64,000 nucleotides of DNA from contig NC_079496.1 in NCBI RefSeq assembly GCF_030052815.1, forward strand, positions 79,225,652 through 79,289,651, written 5' to 3'. The first letter of the stretch is position 1. Each line of letters begins with the position of its first letter. Of this stretch, positions 48,381-59,838 are shown piece after piece. Source of the DNA: Hevea brasiliensis (taxonomy: Eukaryota > Streptophyta > Magnoliopsida > Malpighiales > Euphorbiaceae). The translations under genes and the position numbers were made by a program. Below the pieces are notes generated by a model. It ran no database searches. It worked only from the letters and a program-made list of their open reading frames with translations, and was not told the DNA's origin.

Positions 48381-50476
48381 TGTTAGTAGTATGCCCTAGA
48401 GCATATCATTTAGTATGTATCTTGTACATATTTTTAATAATAAAAGGCATTTCCACTTTTCCGTTTACATAATATATTTATGTGTAATAGAAAAGGTCCA
48501 TTGATATTTTGTTAGAAATATTATTCTTAAGTTGTTAAGAATATGAGTGACAATATTTCTAGCACAAAGTATCATAAATATGTTCACAATCGAGGATACT
48601 TCATAATAAGGACATGACTTATCCAGAAAGATTGTATTCATGTTTGTTCCCAAGTTATTTATATGAGATATAAATAAGATGGAATGGTGAGTCTCATGCC
48701 ATATAACAAACATGATAGGCACTTATAAATGATAAGTAGGCCGAACCAGTGACACTTATGACAAGCACATGGAGTTTACTCTTGTCAATGTTTTGTCATA
48801 AATCATATCAGTGCATATAATCTTTAGACCTGAGATAGCACAGTTATCTTGTATATAGGTAGTTTGAGTTTGATACTGCTTTCATACTTGTACTATGTAT
48901 GGGTATATGGGCATGTGTTGGCTCCTGCTAGTTATATATGGAGGTAGGTGTTGATCAAGATGGAATCTGTTCCTCTAAGTAAATAGAGATAAAATCCTAT
49001 GTTCATTTAATTGTTCTTGATGTTTCAAGTTCTGGCAGACAGATAGATTTATTGAGAAAGAGTTTACGATGAGAAAAATCTTTTAATCAAGAACTGGAAT
49101 TAAAAGAGAACATAATATTCATAGCAAATGGAGTTTGACATAAACCATGACTCGGCTTGAGTTGGGATTTTGTATGCAGAGAGATTCTAGTGCATGGTAA
49201 CATATGATTATAGGTTCATTTAAGGTAAATCTTATTACTAATTGGGTGGCCATGGCATGCTATGCTAGGTGTTAACCATGGTCTATGAGGTTCATAAAAT
49301 GATTTAGAGAAATCATTTATGGTAAGAAAGAGTTCGATGATATTAAGAGTTGATATCATGTCTCATTGCCAATTAGTGATGAGCCTAGTAAGTCACACAC
49401 ATACACAAGTTATCACCTATTTAAATATGATTTAATTAATTAATTAAAGAGTTTAATTGATTAATTAAATAGATTTGGTTTGCAATAAAATTGCAAAGTC
49501 CCTAGCATGACTTGAAACCAAATCTAGATTATTGGATGTGTAGTATAAATTAAATTTATATTTAAAGTGTTTAAATATGAATTTAATTGATGAGAAATTA
49601 ATTAATAGAGATTAATTAATTAATTTATATTTGATATAAATTAATTAGAAGAAGAAAATAATTATTTTGGGTTAAGAACTCAAAATTAAGACACGAGGGC
49701 ATTTTGGTCATTTTGCGGTGTGACACGTGGCACCATGAGATGGTGACACATGGCATAACACATAAGCTTGCCAAATATTTTTAATCATGTAAGATGATTA
49801 AAATCAAGATTAAATATAGGTTTGACACTTGGCACAATGTGATTGGGTCACTTAAACCTAGAGCTAATCAAAAGGTGACATGTGGCTAGGGTTTAATGTG
49901 TTAACCTAGCTATTTAAGTGTGGTTATGAAAAGAAAACATAACCAGCAGCCTCTCCTCTCATATGTCACGCCACTTTGAGCCTCTCCAGCTATTTCTCTT
50001 CATCTCTCATCAATTCAAAGAGATTAGCCATCAATCTCTTGAATTAAGAACACTAGAAATTGTTTCTAGTGTCTGTTTGCATCTCTAATCTCTTAAAAGG
50101 CAGAACTTGAATTTCTAATTAATAGAAAAGGCTTTAGAAGCTGTTCAAGGGCTGCCATAGGTGTTCTTGGTGTGGACAAGCTAGAGGACAACATCGATGT
50201 CCTCAAGACGAATCTCAAAGGCGAACACATTGCAGCACATCAAGAGGTTAGTGTAATCGTTCTTGATTTAATCTAGGGTTCTAAAATTAATCTGATTAAT
50301 TTTAAAATCTTAAATGGCAAATACAGATCCAAAAACATATTAAAAGAGTTTTAATATGTTGCTTATCATTGAAATCAAATAGATAAAAATAAATCTTGCA
50401 TGGTGCTTGTGACCCTAGGTGAAAATTTTTGAATTCAATGGTATAATCTTGTGTTTTTCACGCTTCCGTTCCTTCA
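48381..50476 (+). repeat. 5' LTR of copia 1
   Basis: A 2096 bp LTR from TGTTAGTAGTATG to CGTTCCTTCA. TATTTAAG at 49911-49918 is the probable TATA element. An ATTAATTAATTAA-rich stretch lies near 49430-49630. No gene is present. Confidence 0.93.
49911..49918 (+). promoter_or_regulatory. TATA-like box, copia 1 5' LTR
   Basis: TATTTAAG occupies the position of TATATAAG in copia 2 (58191-58184, minus strand). The copia 1 3' LTR has the same TATTTAAG at 57277-57284. Confidence 0.45.
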
Positions 50477-50478
50477 AT

Positions 50479-50491
50479 TGGTATCAGAGCC
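50479..50491 (+). other. Primer binding site of copia 1
   Basis: TGGTATCAGAGCC, the perfect initiator tRNA-Met complement, lies 2 bp after the LTR. Confidence 0.94.
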
Positions 50492-52217
50492 ACTATATTT
50501 GCCATTTAGATTGTTGATTATATAATTTAATTGTGTGTTTGATCATGAGATCAAGAGATTCATTGCTGGTTGGATCATGAGATGTGGCGTCACACATGGA
50601 GAAGCCACCATTGGTGGCGGCAACAATGGTTCCATGGGTGGTTCAAGGTTTGGCTTTTAATTCTGCAATTGTTGTATGATCTAAGGCCTATTCTTTGACT
50701 AATTAAAGTGTTTAATTAGTTGTTTTAATCACACAATTAAATTATGATTCAAATCAGAATTTTAAAAATTGTTTGAATGTGATTCAAATCTGAATTTTAA
50801 AAGTTGTTTGAATGTGATTCAAATCTGAATTTTTAAAGTTGTTTGAATCATATTTAAATCTGATTTTTTAAAATTGATTCAATAAAATTCAGATCTGATT
50901 TTTTAAAAAATGTTTGAATGTGATTCAAATCTGAATTTTTGAAGTTGTTTGAATGTGATTCAAATCTGAATTTTTAAATTTGTTTGAATGAGATTCAAAT
51001 CTGAATTTTTAAATTTATTTGAATCATATTCAAATCTGGATTTTTAAGTTGAATATGAGATATTCAATTTAATTTAAGTATGTATGTTTTATTTAATTGT
51101 TAAATAGTGATATGCATGATGGATGATCATGGACTATAAAAGACCAATGTGATTGGATTTATTTCTTTTATGTTTCTTTGGGATTGTAAATTAATTAATT
51201 TATTTTAATTTATTTTGGGCATGTATTATTAAGTTTGTAATATTTTTGGGTTGTAATTTCATTTATTTAAGTTCTTGTAAATTCGCCTTGGTATGCCAAG
51301 GATTACTATGTAATATTGGATTGCAAGAAGTTCAAGGAGGTCAAGAGCATTGGTGGGACCAGTGGGAGGAATTCAATATCAAGTGTTGATTATGTACTCC
51401 TTCAGCAACTCTTGTAAAATGAATGAATGAAATGCACCTAGGAATGCCCAGATTCAATTCTTGGTGGCTCAGAATTGAATCCCTTAGAAAGTCCATGATC
51501 ATACCATAATTATTGCTTATCCATGAATGCATGAGATGTATGGGAATGTATGCAATTATATGATATATGCATGCTAAATGGATAATGTGCAAAGTGAGAC
51601 CTTAATAGTAATTAGGATGGCTATAAAATCTTCCAAACAAATGATTAAGTTGGAAATGCTATAATTAAAGTAATTATAACATAAGCCCTCCATTGGGGCA
51701 ATTATTTTAAGAAATTTTAAATAGTTGCATGAGATGCAATTAATTTAAGAGATTTTCTTAAGAATAATTGTTAAGCATGAGATGTTGTAAATATGTAAAT
51801 GGTTTGGTGGCCAATATTGGATGTACTGAGGACATTAAAATTATTTGCATAATTCGGCTCAATGGGATCAACTTAACTAATGCAAGATAAGTCAATATTG
51901 GATGTACTGAGATTTTGAGCATTAGGGGCTAGCAAAGGATTGAACCTCACATGAGATGTGATGGGCAAGGAGTTGCTCACTTATAGTTTATTGTAATTCC
52001 AATAATGGATGTACGAGGATGACCAATAGAATTATAAGAATTCAATCACCCACTAGAAATCCATCCAACTAGGATTTCCGTTTTCTACTTTGGAAGTGTA
52101 GGATTCGCTAAGTTAGTGGGAGGACCAATTTGATTAAAAGACCATAATCATTTTGGTTAATTACATGATACATTTACTAATTAATCTGGTTATTTTCTGA
52201 TTAATTTTACGATAAAA
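50492..52217 (+). other. Long untranslated leader of copia 1
   Basis: About 1.7 kb between PBS and gag with no coding signal. It holds the 35 bp tandem array (50746-51059) and three spaced copies of a string like AATATTGGATGTACTGAG (near 51812, 51893 and 51999), also found in the leader of copia 2. Long leaders are known in Angela/BARE elements. Confidence 0.8.
50746..51059 (+). repeat. Tandem array, 35 bp unit, about 9 copies
   Basis: Each unit follows GATTCAAATCTGAATTTTTA plus AAGTTGTTTGAATGT. Units 4 and 5 are the most diverged. The array lies in the leader, 255 bp after the PBS. Confidence 0.9.
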
Positions 52218-53090
52218 ATGAGCACAAAACAACCACCACAATCCAATATCCTTGCAAGCATACTTGATCACAACAGTTGACAGGACCTAATCATGCGATT
52301 GGCTAAGAAATTTGAAACTTGTCCTGAACCTTGAACATATAGGATATGTTCTATATTCAAATGTTCCTGGTCCCTTACCTCCAGAGGCCACACAAAAGGA
52401 ACATGATACTTTGGACAAGTGGAAGGAGCATGATATGAGAGCTAAGTGTTACATGCTTGCTTCCATGAGTAATGAGTTACAGAAGCAACATGAGAACATG
52501 CAGAGTGCTAGTGAGATCCTCCTTCACCTACAAGAGTTGTATGGTGAGCACAGCAGGAATGCTAGGTATGAGATATCTAAACAGTTATTCCGTATGAGGA
52601 TGTCGAGGGACGAGAATGTTGGGGATCATGTCCACAAGATGATTGGTGATTAAGCGGTTGGAACATCTTGACTTCAACATGGATTTCCAACTACAAACGG
52701 ATTTGATCCTTCAGTCCCTTCCTGAGTCTTTTGGGAATTTTGTGACAAATTTCCATATGACTAAACAGGAATGCACCTTAGCTGAATTACTCAACATGCT
52801 GGTTATTGCCCAAAAGAATATGCCAGGAAATAAAGGAAAAGAGGTAGCTTTGGTTGCATTTTCATCTGCTGGAAAGTCCAATAAGAAGAAGGGCAATAAG
52901 AAAAAGAAACCTCAGATTCCTGGTCCTTCTAAGAAAATAGCTAAACAGAAAAGGAAGACTAAAGCTGATAAAGGCAAAGGAAAGTGTTTCCCTTGCCACA
53001 GAAAGTGTTTCCATTGCCAATAGGAAAGTGTTTCCATTGCCGATGAAAGTGTTTCCACAGGCCAGAGTATAGCAATCTAAAAGAATACAA
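52218..53090 (+). pseudogene. gag: Copia 1 gag, truncated zinc knuckle
   Basis: ATG at 52218 starts MSTKQPPQSNILASIL. A deletion near 52275 breaks the frame. Reading resumes at 52312 (LVLNLEHIGYVL, LPPEATQKEHDTLDKWKEHD, ASEILLHLQELYGEHSRNAR) to 52653, shifts at 52640, and continues to 53023 (LILQSLPESFGNFVTNFHM, ECTLAELLNMLVIAQ, then a Lys-rich tail). This is the copia gag family often named UBN2. The knuckle has only KCFHCQ-like halves within 22 bp repeats; the GHWKRNC-like half is missing. Confidence 0.87.
52979..53064 (+). repeat. Tandem repeats at the gag-integrase junction, copia 1
   Basis: Four units of 21-22 bp follow GGAAAGTGTTTCCATTGCC. One frame encodes GKCFHC. Copia 2 has three units of 23 bp at 62450-62518. 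The unit length is not a multiple of three, so copy number changes the frame. Confidence 0.85.
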
Positions 53091-53994
53091 TGCCATGGTG
53101 AAAACCAACTCAAGTTCAAAATATATTTGGCACTTAAGGTTATGTCATGTTGCAGAAGATAGGATTGCAAAATTGGAGAAAATGGGGATTCTATCCTCAT
53201 TGGGCTCTGAGCCTACTCCAACTTGTGAATCTTGCCTTCAAGGCAAAATGACTAGATCACCCTTTGTTGGACAAGGGCTAAGAGCTGAAAATATTTTGGA
53301 ACTAATACATAGTGATGTATGTGGTCCGTTTAAAGAAATGGCTATAGGTGGCTTTCATTATTTGATTACCTTTTTTGATGATAAATCAAGGTTTGGGTAT
53401 TTGTATTTGATGAAATACAAACATGAATCCTTTGAAAAGTTCAAAGAATTTAAATCTGAAGTAGAAAATCAAACAGGAAAAAATATTAAAGCTCTTCGAT
53501 TAGATCGTGGAGGTGAATATTTGAGTATCGAATTTGATGAATACTTGAGAGAGCATGGCATTGTTTCTCGGTGACTCCTCCAGAACGCCATACAATGAAT
53601 GGTGTATCTGAAGGAGAAATCGTACCCTATTGGATATGGTACGTAGTATGATGAGCTATCTTGATATGCCAATCTCCTTTTGGGGATTTGCATTAGAATC
53701 GACTTTATATATTCGAATAGGATTCCATCAAAATCAGTTTCTTCCACACCTTATGAGATATGGCATGGAAGAAAACCAAGTCTTAAGCATGTTAAGATTT
53801 GGGGTTGTCCACTTATATCAAAAGTGAACAACGATAAATTGGAGACGGATCGAGAAAAGGTCGATTTGTTGGATATCCATAAGATAGTTTTGGATATTAT
53901 TTTTATTGCCTACTTCACAAAGGTTGTGATAAGTAGAGATGCCACATTCTTGAACAACGGTTTGTTCAAGAAGGAGGCAAAGGAAGGCAAATAG
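53091..53994 (+). pseudogene. Copia 1 pre-integrase and integrase, broken
   Basis: It starts directly after the gag knuckle remnant with SSSKYIWHLRLCHVAEDRIA, the zinc-binding pre-integrase domain (H, H, then CESCLQGK). The core has IHSDVCGPF, FDDKSRFGYLY and LRLDRGGEYLS (first and second aspartates). The glutamate region (NGVSEG) near 53610 is followed by a frameshift. 53630-53994 holds more integrase in shifting frames (KPSLKHVKIWGCP). Stops and deletions increase after 53570. Confidence 0.87.
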
Positions 53995-54062
53995 AGTTAG
54001 AATTGGAGAATTCGACCAACCAACATCGATGGATATAGATCCATCTAGTCAACCTATACCCA

Positions 54063-55118
54063 TTGATGAAACATCTACATCTGTTCCTCGTAGAACAACC
54101 AGGTATCTCACCCACGGTGAGATATGGTTTTCTTCATGAAGAAGAACAAGAGTTGTCTACTCATGAAGAAGTAGATCATGGAGATGATCCACTTACCTAT
54201 GAAGAAATTATATCAGATATAGACTCTTCAAAATGGATTAATGCTATGAAATCAGAGATTGATTCCATGTATAAGAATCAAGTTTGGGATATTGTTGACC
54301 CACTTGAAGGCATTGTACCTCTCGGGACTAAATGGGTTTTCAAGAAGAAAATAGGTTCTGATGGAAAGGTAGAGACCTATAAGGCAAGGCTAGTAGCGAA
54401 GGGTTTCGCCAAAGGCAAGGAATAGACTATGAGGAGACTTTCTACTTTGTTGCCATGCTTAAATCAATTAGGATTTTATTAGCAATAGTGCATACTATGA
54501 TTATGAGTTTTGGCGGATGGATGTCAAAGCGACTTTTCTCAATGGATACATTGAAGAAAACATTTTCATGGAACAACCTAGGGATTTGAATCCCAAGATG
54601 GTTCCAAGGTATGCAAGCTAAAGCGATCCATTTATGGGTTGAAACAAGCTTGAGGAGTTGGAACATCCGTTTTGATGAAGCCATTAAATCCTTTGGTTTT
54701 ATCAAAAATGAGGATGAGCCATGTGTATATAAGAAGGTTAGTGACAGTGCTATCACTTTCCTTGTCTTATATGTGGATGACATCTTGTTGATGGGTAATG
54801 ATACGGTATGTTGACGACTATAAAGGTATGGTTGTCAAATACATTCTCCATGAAAGACTTAGGAGGCAACCTATATTCTTGGGATTCGCATCTATAGAGA
54901 TAGAGCGAAAGAATAATTGGTTTATCCCAAAGTCTATACTTGGAAAAGGTGTTAAGAGGTTTAACATGCTTGATTCCAAGAGAGGATTGTTACCAGTGAG
55001 ACATGGTATCCACCTTTCTAAAGAGATGTCTCCAAAGACACTGAAGAAAGAGATAAGATGGCGAGGATTCCATATGCTTGGCTATTGGAAGTTTAATGTA
55101 TGCAATGTTGTGTACTAG
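54063..55118 (+). pseudogene. Copia 1 reverse transcriptase, broken
   Basis: It starts before DDPLTYEEIISDIDSSKW, with KWVFKKKIGSDGKVETYKAR near 54330. A stop comes at 54423. The catalytic YVDDILLMGND lies near 54770. RT then breaks at 54812 (GATACGGTATG where copia 2 has ACACAGGTATG). Further pieces (LKRFNMLDSKRGLLPVRHG near 54950) are in another frame. Confidence 0.87.
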
Positions 55119-55754
55119 GCGGATATCGCATATCTTTGTTAGTTTGACTAGCGGTATCAATCCAATCGAGTTTGGAATCTTTGGATAGTTGTCAAGAATA
55201 TCCTTAAGTACTTGAGAAGAACTAAGGATTTATTCTTGATTTATGGAGGTGGAGACTTGCAATTGGATGGTTATCTCGATTCGATTTCCAATCGATATCG
55301 ATGATAGAAAGTCTACCTGGATATGTGTTCATTTGTAATGGAGATGCGATCGGTTGGAAGAGTTCCAAATAGAGCACGCATTGCGATTCCACTCGAGTGA
55401 GTATATTCTTGCATCGGATCTCGCAAAGGAAAGTGTTTGGATAAAGAAGTTCGTGACGAGAACTTACGATAGTTCCTTCCATTGAGTCAGCGGTTCCACT
55501 ACCTTTGTGACAATAATGGAGCAGCGATCATCTGAGCTAAGGAACTAAGGTCTCACCCAAAATCCAAACACATAGAAAGGCACTACCACATTATCGAGAA
55601 ATAGTTGGGCGGCGATGTAGCCATGCAGAAAATAGCATCGGTGAAAATCCGGTGATCCATTCACTAAGCCTATGTCACGGACTCGATTAGACCGACATCT
55701 TGAGAAGATAGGTCTAAGATATTGTAATGAATGGCTCTAGTGCTAGTGGGAGAT
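55119..55754 (+). pseudogene. Copia 1 RNase H and 3' untranslated end, broken
   Basis: Only visible by comparison with copia 2: blocks like DLQLDGY near 55250, then SKHIERHYHIIE near 55560. Dozens of small changes keep it out of frame. After the expected pol end near 55660 comes an untranslated stretch and the purine tract GCTAGTGGGAGAT (55742-55754) before the 3' LTR. Confidence 0.75.
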
Positions 55755-57841
55755 TGTTAGTAGTATGCCTAGAGCATATCATTTAGTATGTATCTTGTAC
55801 ATATTTTTAATAATAAAAGGCATTTCCACTTTTAGTTTACATAATATATTTATGTGTAATAGAAAAGGTCCATTGATATTTTGTTAGAAATATTATTCTT
55901 AAGTTGTTAAGAATATGAGTGACAATATTTCTAGCACAAAGTATCATAAATATGTTCACAATCGAGGATACTTCATAATAAGGACATGACTTATCGGAAA
56001 GATTGTATTCATGTTTGTTCCCAAGTTATTTATATGAGATATAAATAAGATGGAATGGTGAGTCTCATGCCATATAACAAACATGATAGGCACTTATAAA
56101 TGATAAGTAGGCCGAACCAGTGACACTTATGACAAGCACATGGAGTTTACTCTTGTCAATGTTTTGTCATAAATCATATCGATGCATATAATCTTTAGAC
56201 TGAGATATACAGTTATCTTGTATATAGGTAGTTTGAGTTTTATACTTCTTTCATTCTTGTACTATGTATGGGTATATGGGAATGTGTTTGCTCATGCTAG
56301 TTATATATGGAGGTAGGTGTTGAACAAGATGGAATATGTTCCTCTAAGTAAATAGAGATAAAATCCTATGTTCATTTAATTGTTCTTGATGTTTCAAGTT
56401 CTGGCAGAGACAGATAGATTTATTCGAAAGAGTTTACGATGAGAAAAATCTTTTAATCAAGAATGGAATTAAAAGAGAACATAATATTCATAGCAAATGG
56501 AGTTTGACATAAACCATGACTCCGGCTTGAGTTGGGATTTTGTACAGAGAGATTCTAGTGCATGGTAACATATGATTATAGGTTCATTTAAGGTAAATCT
56601 TATTACTAATTGGGTGGCCATGGCATGCTATGCTAGGTGTTAACCATGGTCTATGAGGTTCATAAAATGATTTAGAGAAATCATTTATGGTAAGAAAGAG
56701 TTCGATGATATTAAGAGTTGATATCATGTCTCATTGCCAATTAGTGATGAGCCTAGTAAGTCACACACATACAAAAGTTATCACCTATTTAAATAATATT
56801 TAATTAAATAATTAAATTGTTTAATTGATTTATTAAATAGATTTGGTTTGCAATAAAATTGCAAAGTCCTAGCATGACTTGAAACCAAATCTAGATTATT
56901 GGATGTGTAGTATAAATTAAATTTATATTTAAAGTGTTTAAATATGAATTTAATTGATGAGAAATTAATTAATAGAGATTAATTAATTAATTTATATTTG
57001 ATATAAATTAATTAGAAGAAGAAAATAATTATTTTGGGTTAAGAACTCAAAATTAAGACACAGAGCATTTTGGTCATTTTGCGGTGTGACACGTGGCACC
57101 ATGAGATGGTGACACATGGCATAACACATAAGCTTGCCAAATATTTTTAATCATGTAAGATGATTAAAATCAAGATTAAATATAGGTTTGACACTTGGCA
57201 CAATGTGATTGGGTCACTTAAACCTAGAGCTAATCAAAAGGTGACAGGTGGCTAGGGTTTATTGTGTTAACCTAGCTATTTAAGTGTGGTTATGAAAGAA
57301 AACATAACCAGCAGCCTCTCCTCTCATATGTCACGCCACTTTGAGCCTCTCCAGCTATTTCACTTCATCTCTCATCAATTCAAAGAGATTAGCCATCAAT
57401 CTCTTGAATTATGAACACTAGAAATTGTTTCTAGTGTCTGTTTGCATCTCTAATCTCTTAAAAGCAGAACTTGAATTTCTAATTAATAGAAAAGGCTTTA
57501 GAAGCTGTTCAAGGGCTGCCATAGGTGTTCTTGGTGTGGACAAGCTAGAGGGACAACATCTGGTGTCTCAAGACGAATCTCAAAGCGCAGACACGCCAAA
57601 GACATCAAGATGTTAGTGTAATCGTTCTTGATTTAATCTAGGGTTCTAAAATTAATCTGATTAATTTTAAAATCTTAAATGGCAAATACAGATCCAAAAA
57701 CGTATTAAAAGAGTTTTAATATGTTGCTTATCATTGAAATCAAATAGATAAAAATAAATCTTGCATGGTGCTTGTGACCCTAGGTGAAAAATTTTGAATT
57801 CAATGGTATAATCTTGTGTTTTTCACGCTTCCGTTCCTTCA
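55755..57841 (+). repeat. 3' LTR of copia 1
   Basis: A 2087 bp LTR matches the 5' LTR with scattered 1-3 base losses, many at CAG or CTG. It ends CGTTCCTTCA before the ACACT duplication. Confidence 0.92.
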
Positions 57842-57846
57842 ACACT
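57842..57846. other. Target site duplication of copia 1, right copy
   Basis: ACACT pairs with ACACT at 48376-48380. Confidence 0.9.
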
Positions 57847-58183
57847 AACCTCTTGATGCACTGCAGTATATTTCCGCCTTTGAGATGCATCTTCAGGACA
57901 CCAGATGTAGTCCCTCTAGCTTGTCCACACTAAGAACACCTATGGCAGCCCTTGAATAGCTTCTAAAGCTTTTTCTATTATTTAGAAAATCAAGTTCTGC
58001 CTTTTAAGAGATTAAAGATGTAAACAGGACACTAGAAACAATTTCTAGTATTTTTAATTCAAGAGATTGATGGCTAATCTCTTTGAATTGATGAGAGATG
58101 AAGAAGAAGAGATGGAGAGCCTCAAAATGGCGTGACAAAGGAGGAGTGGCTACTGGTTGTCTTATTTTTAATTCATAACAACA

Positions 58184-58191
58184 CTTATATA
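58184..58191 (-). promoter_or_regulatory. TATA box in copia 2 3' LTR
   Basis: On the minus strand it reads TATATAAG, a canonical TATA, at the position where copia 1 has TATTTAAG. Confidence 0.5.
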
Positions 58192-59728
58192 GCTAGGTCA
58201 ACACATTAAACCCTTACCACATGTCACCCTCTGATTGGTTCTAGGTTTAATTGACCCAATCACATTGTGCCAAGTGTCAATCCTATATTTAATCTTAATC
58301 TTAATCATCTTACATGATTAAAAGACATTTGGCAAGCTTATGTGTAATGCCATGTGTCACCATCTCATGATGCCACATGCACCCTGTGAAATGACCAAAA
58401 TGGCCCTGTGTCTTAATTTTGAGTTCTTAACCCAAAATAATTATTTCTCTTCTTCTAATCAATTTATATCAAATATAAATCAATTAATTAATCTTTATTA
58501 ATTAATTTCTCATTAATTAAATTCATATTTAAACACTTTACATATAAATTTAACTTATACTTTATATCCAATAATCTAGATTTGGTTTCAAGTCATGCTA
58601 GGGACTCTGCAATCTAATTGCAAACCAAACCTATTTAATTAATCAATTAAACTCTTTAATTAATTAATTAAATCATATTTAATTAGGTGATAACTGGTGT
58701 ATGTGTGTGACTTACTAGCCTCATCACTAATTGGCAATGAGATATGATATCAACTCTAAATATCATCAGAACTCTTTCTTACCATAAATGATTTCTCTAA
58801 ATCATTTTATGCACCTCATAGACCATGGTTAATACCTAGCATAGCATGCCATGGCCACCCAATTAGTAATAAGATTTACCTTAAATGAACCTATAATAAT
58901 ATGTTACCATGCACTAGAATCTCTCTGTTACAAAATCCCAACTCAAGCTGGAGTCATGGTTTATGTCAAACTCCATTTGCTATGAATATTATGTTCTCTT
59001 TTAATTCTAGTTCTTGATTAAAAAGATTTTTCTCATTAGAAACTCTTTTCTGAATAAATCTATCTGTCCTGGCCAGGAACTTGAAATATCAAGAACAATT
59101 AAATGAACATAGGATTTTATCTCTATTTACTTAGAGGAACAGATTCCATCTTGATCAACACTTACCTCCATATATAACTAGGAGGAGCCAACACATGCCC
59201 ATATACCTATACACAGTACAAGTATGAAAGCAGTATCAAACTCAAACTACCTATATACAAGATAACTGTGCTATCTCAGGTCTAAAGATTATATGCACTG
59301 ATATGATTTATGACAAAACATTGATAAGAGTAAACTCCATGTGCTTGTCATAAGTGTCACTAGGTCGACCTACTTATGATGTATAGGTGCCTATCATGTT
59401 TGTTATATGGCATGAGACTCACCATTCCATCTTATTTATATCTCATATAAATAACTTGGTAACAAACGTGAATACAATCTTTCTGGATAAGTCATGTCCT
59501 TATTATGAAGTATTCTCGATTGTGAACCTATTTATGATACTTTGTACTAGAAATACTGTCAATCATATTCTTAACAACTTAAGAATTGAATTTCTAACAA
59601 AATATCAATGGACCTTTTCTATTACACATAAATATATTATGTAAACGGAAAAGTGGAAATGCCTTTTATTAATAAAAATATGTACAAGATACATACTAAA
59701 TGATATGCTCTAGGGTATACTACTAACA

Positions 59729-59745
59729 ATCTCCCACTAGCACTA
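59729..59745 (-). other. Polypurine tract of copia 2
   Basis: The plus strand is ATCTCCCACTAGCACTA beside the LTR. Its complement matches the tract before the copia 1 3' LTR. Confidence 0.8.
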
Positions 59746-59838
59746 GAGCCATTCATTACAATATCTTGGAACCATCTTCTCAAGATGACGGTCTAGCTGA
59801 GTCTGTGACATAAGCTTAGTGAATGGATCAGCTGGATT

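Larger units (their letters stand above)
48381..57841 (+). mobile_element. Copia element 1, complete structure, nested
   Basis: A 9461 bp plus-strand element lies inside the 3' LTR of copia 2, flanked by ACACT at 48376-48380 and 57842-57846. It has 5' LTR 48381-50476, PBS 50479-50491, a 1.7 kb leader, gag, pre-integrase and integrase, RT, RNase H, a purine tract, and 3' LTR 55755-57841. It is the same family as copia 2. Gag to RNase H is badly broken by small deletions and stops, above all after about 53570. No protease is present. Confidence 0.94.
48155..59728 (-). repeat. 3' LTR of copia 2, split by copia 1
   Basis: The pieces are 48155-48380 and 57847-59728, together 2108 bp with the ACACT duplication counted once. 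The left edge TAAAGGAAC corresponds to TGAAGGAAC in the intact family. The right edge ACTACTAACA complements the TGTTAG start. A TATATAAG box reads on the minus strand at 58191-58184. Confidence 0.9.

Noticed and set aside
48465..48722. An 85-residue protein repeated at 59387-59644
   Set aside because: Both lie in copia LTRs; repetition reflects the LTR copies, and the frame is not open in the copia 1 3' LTR.
50479..50491. A tRNA gene fragment
   Set aside because: The match is only the 13-base primer complement next to an LTR; no cloverleaf can be drawn.
50746..51059. A CRISPR array or centromere satellite
   Set aside because: Units of 35 bp are head to tail without spacers and lie inside a copia leader; only about nine copies.
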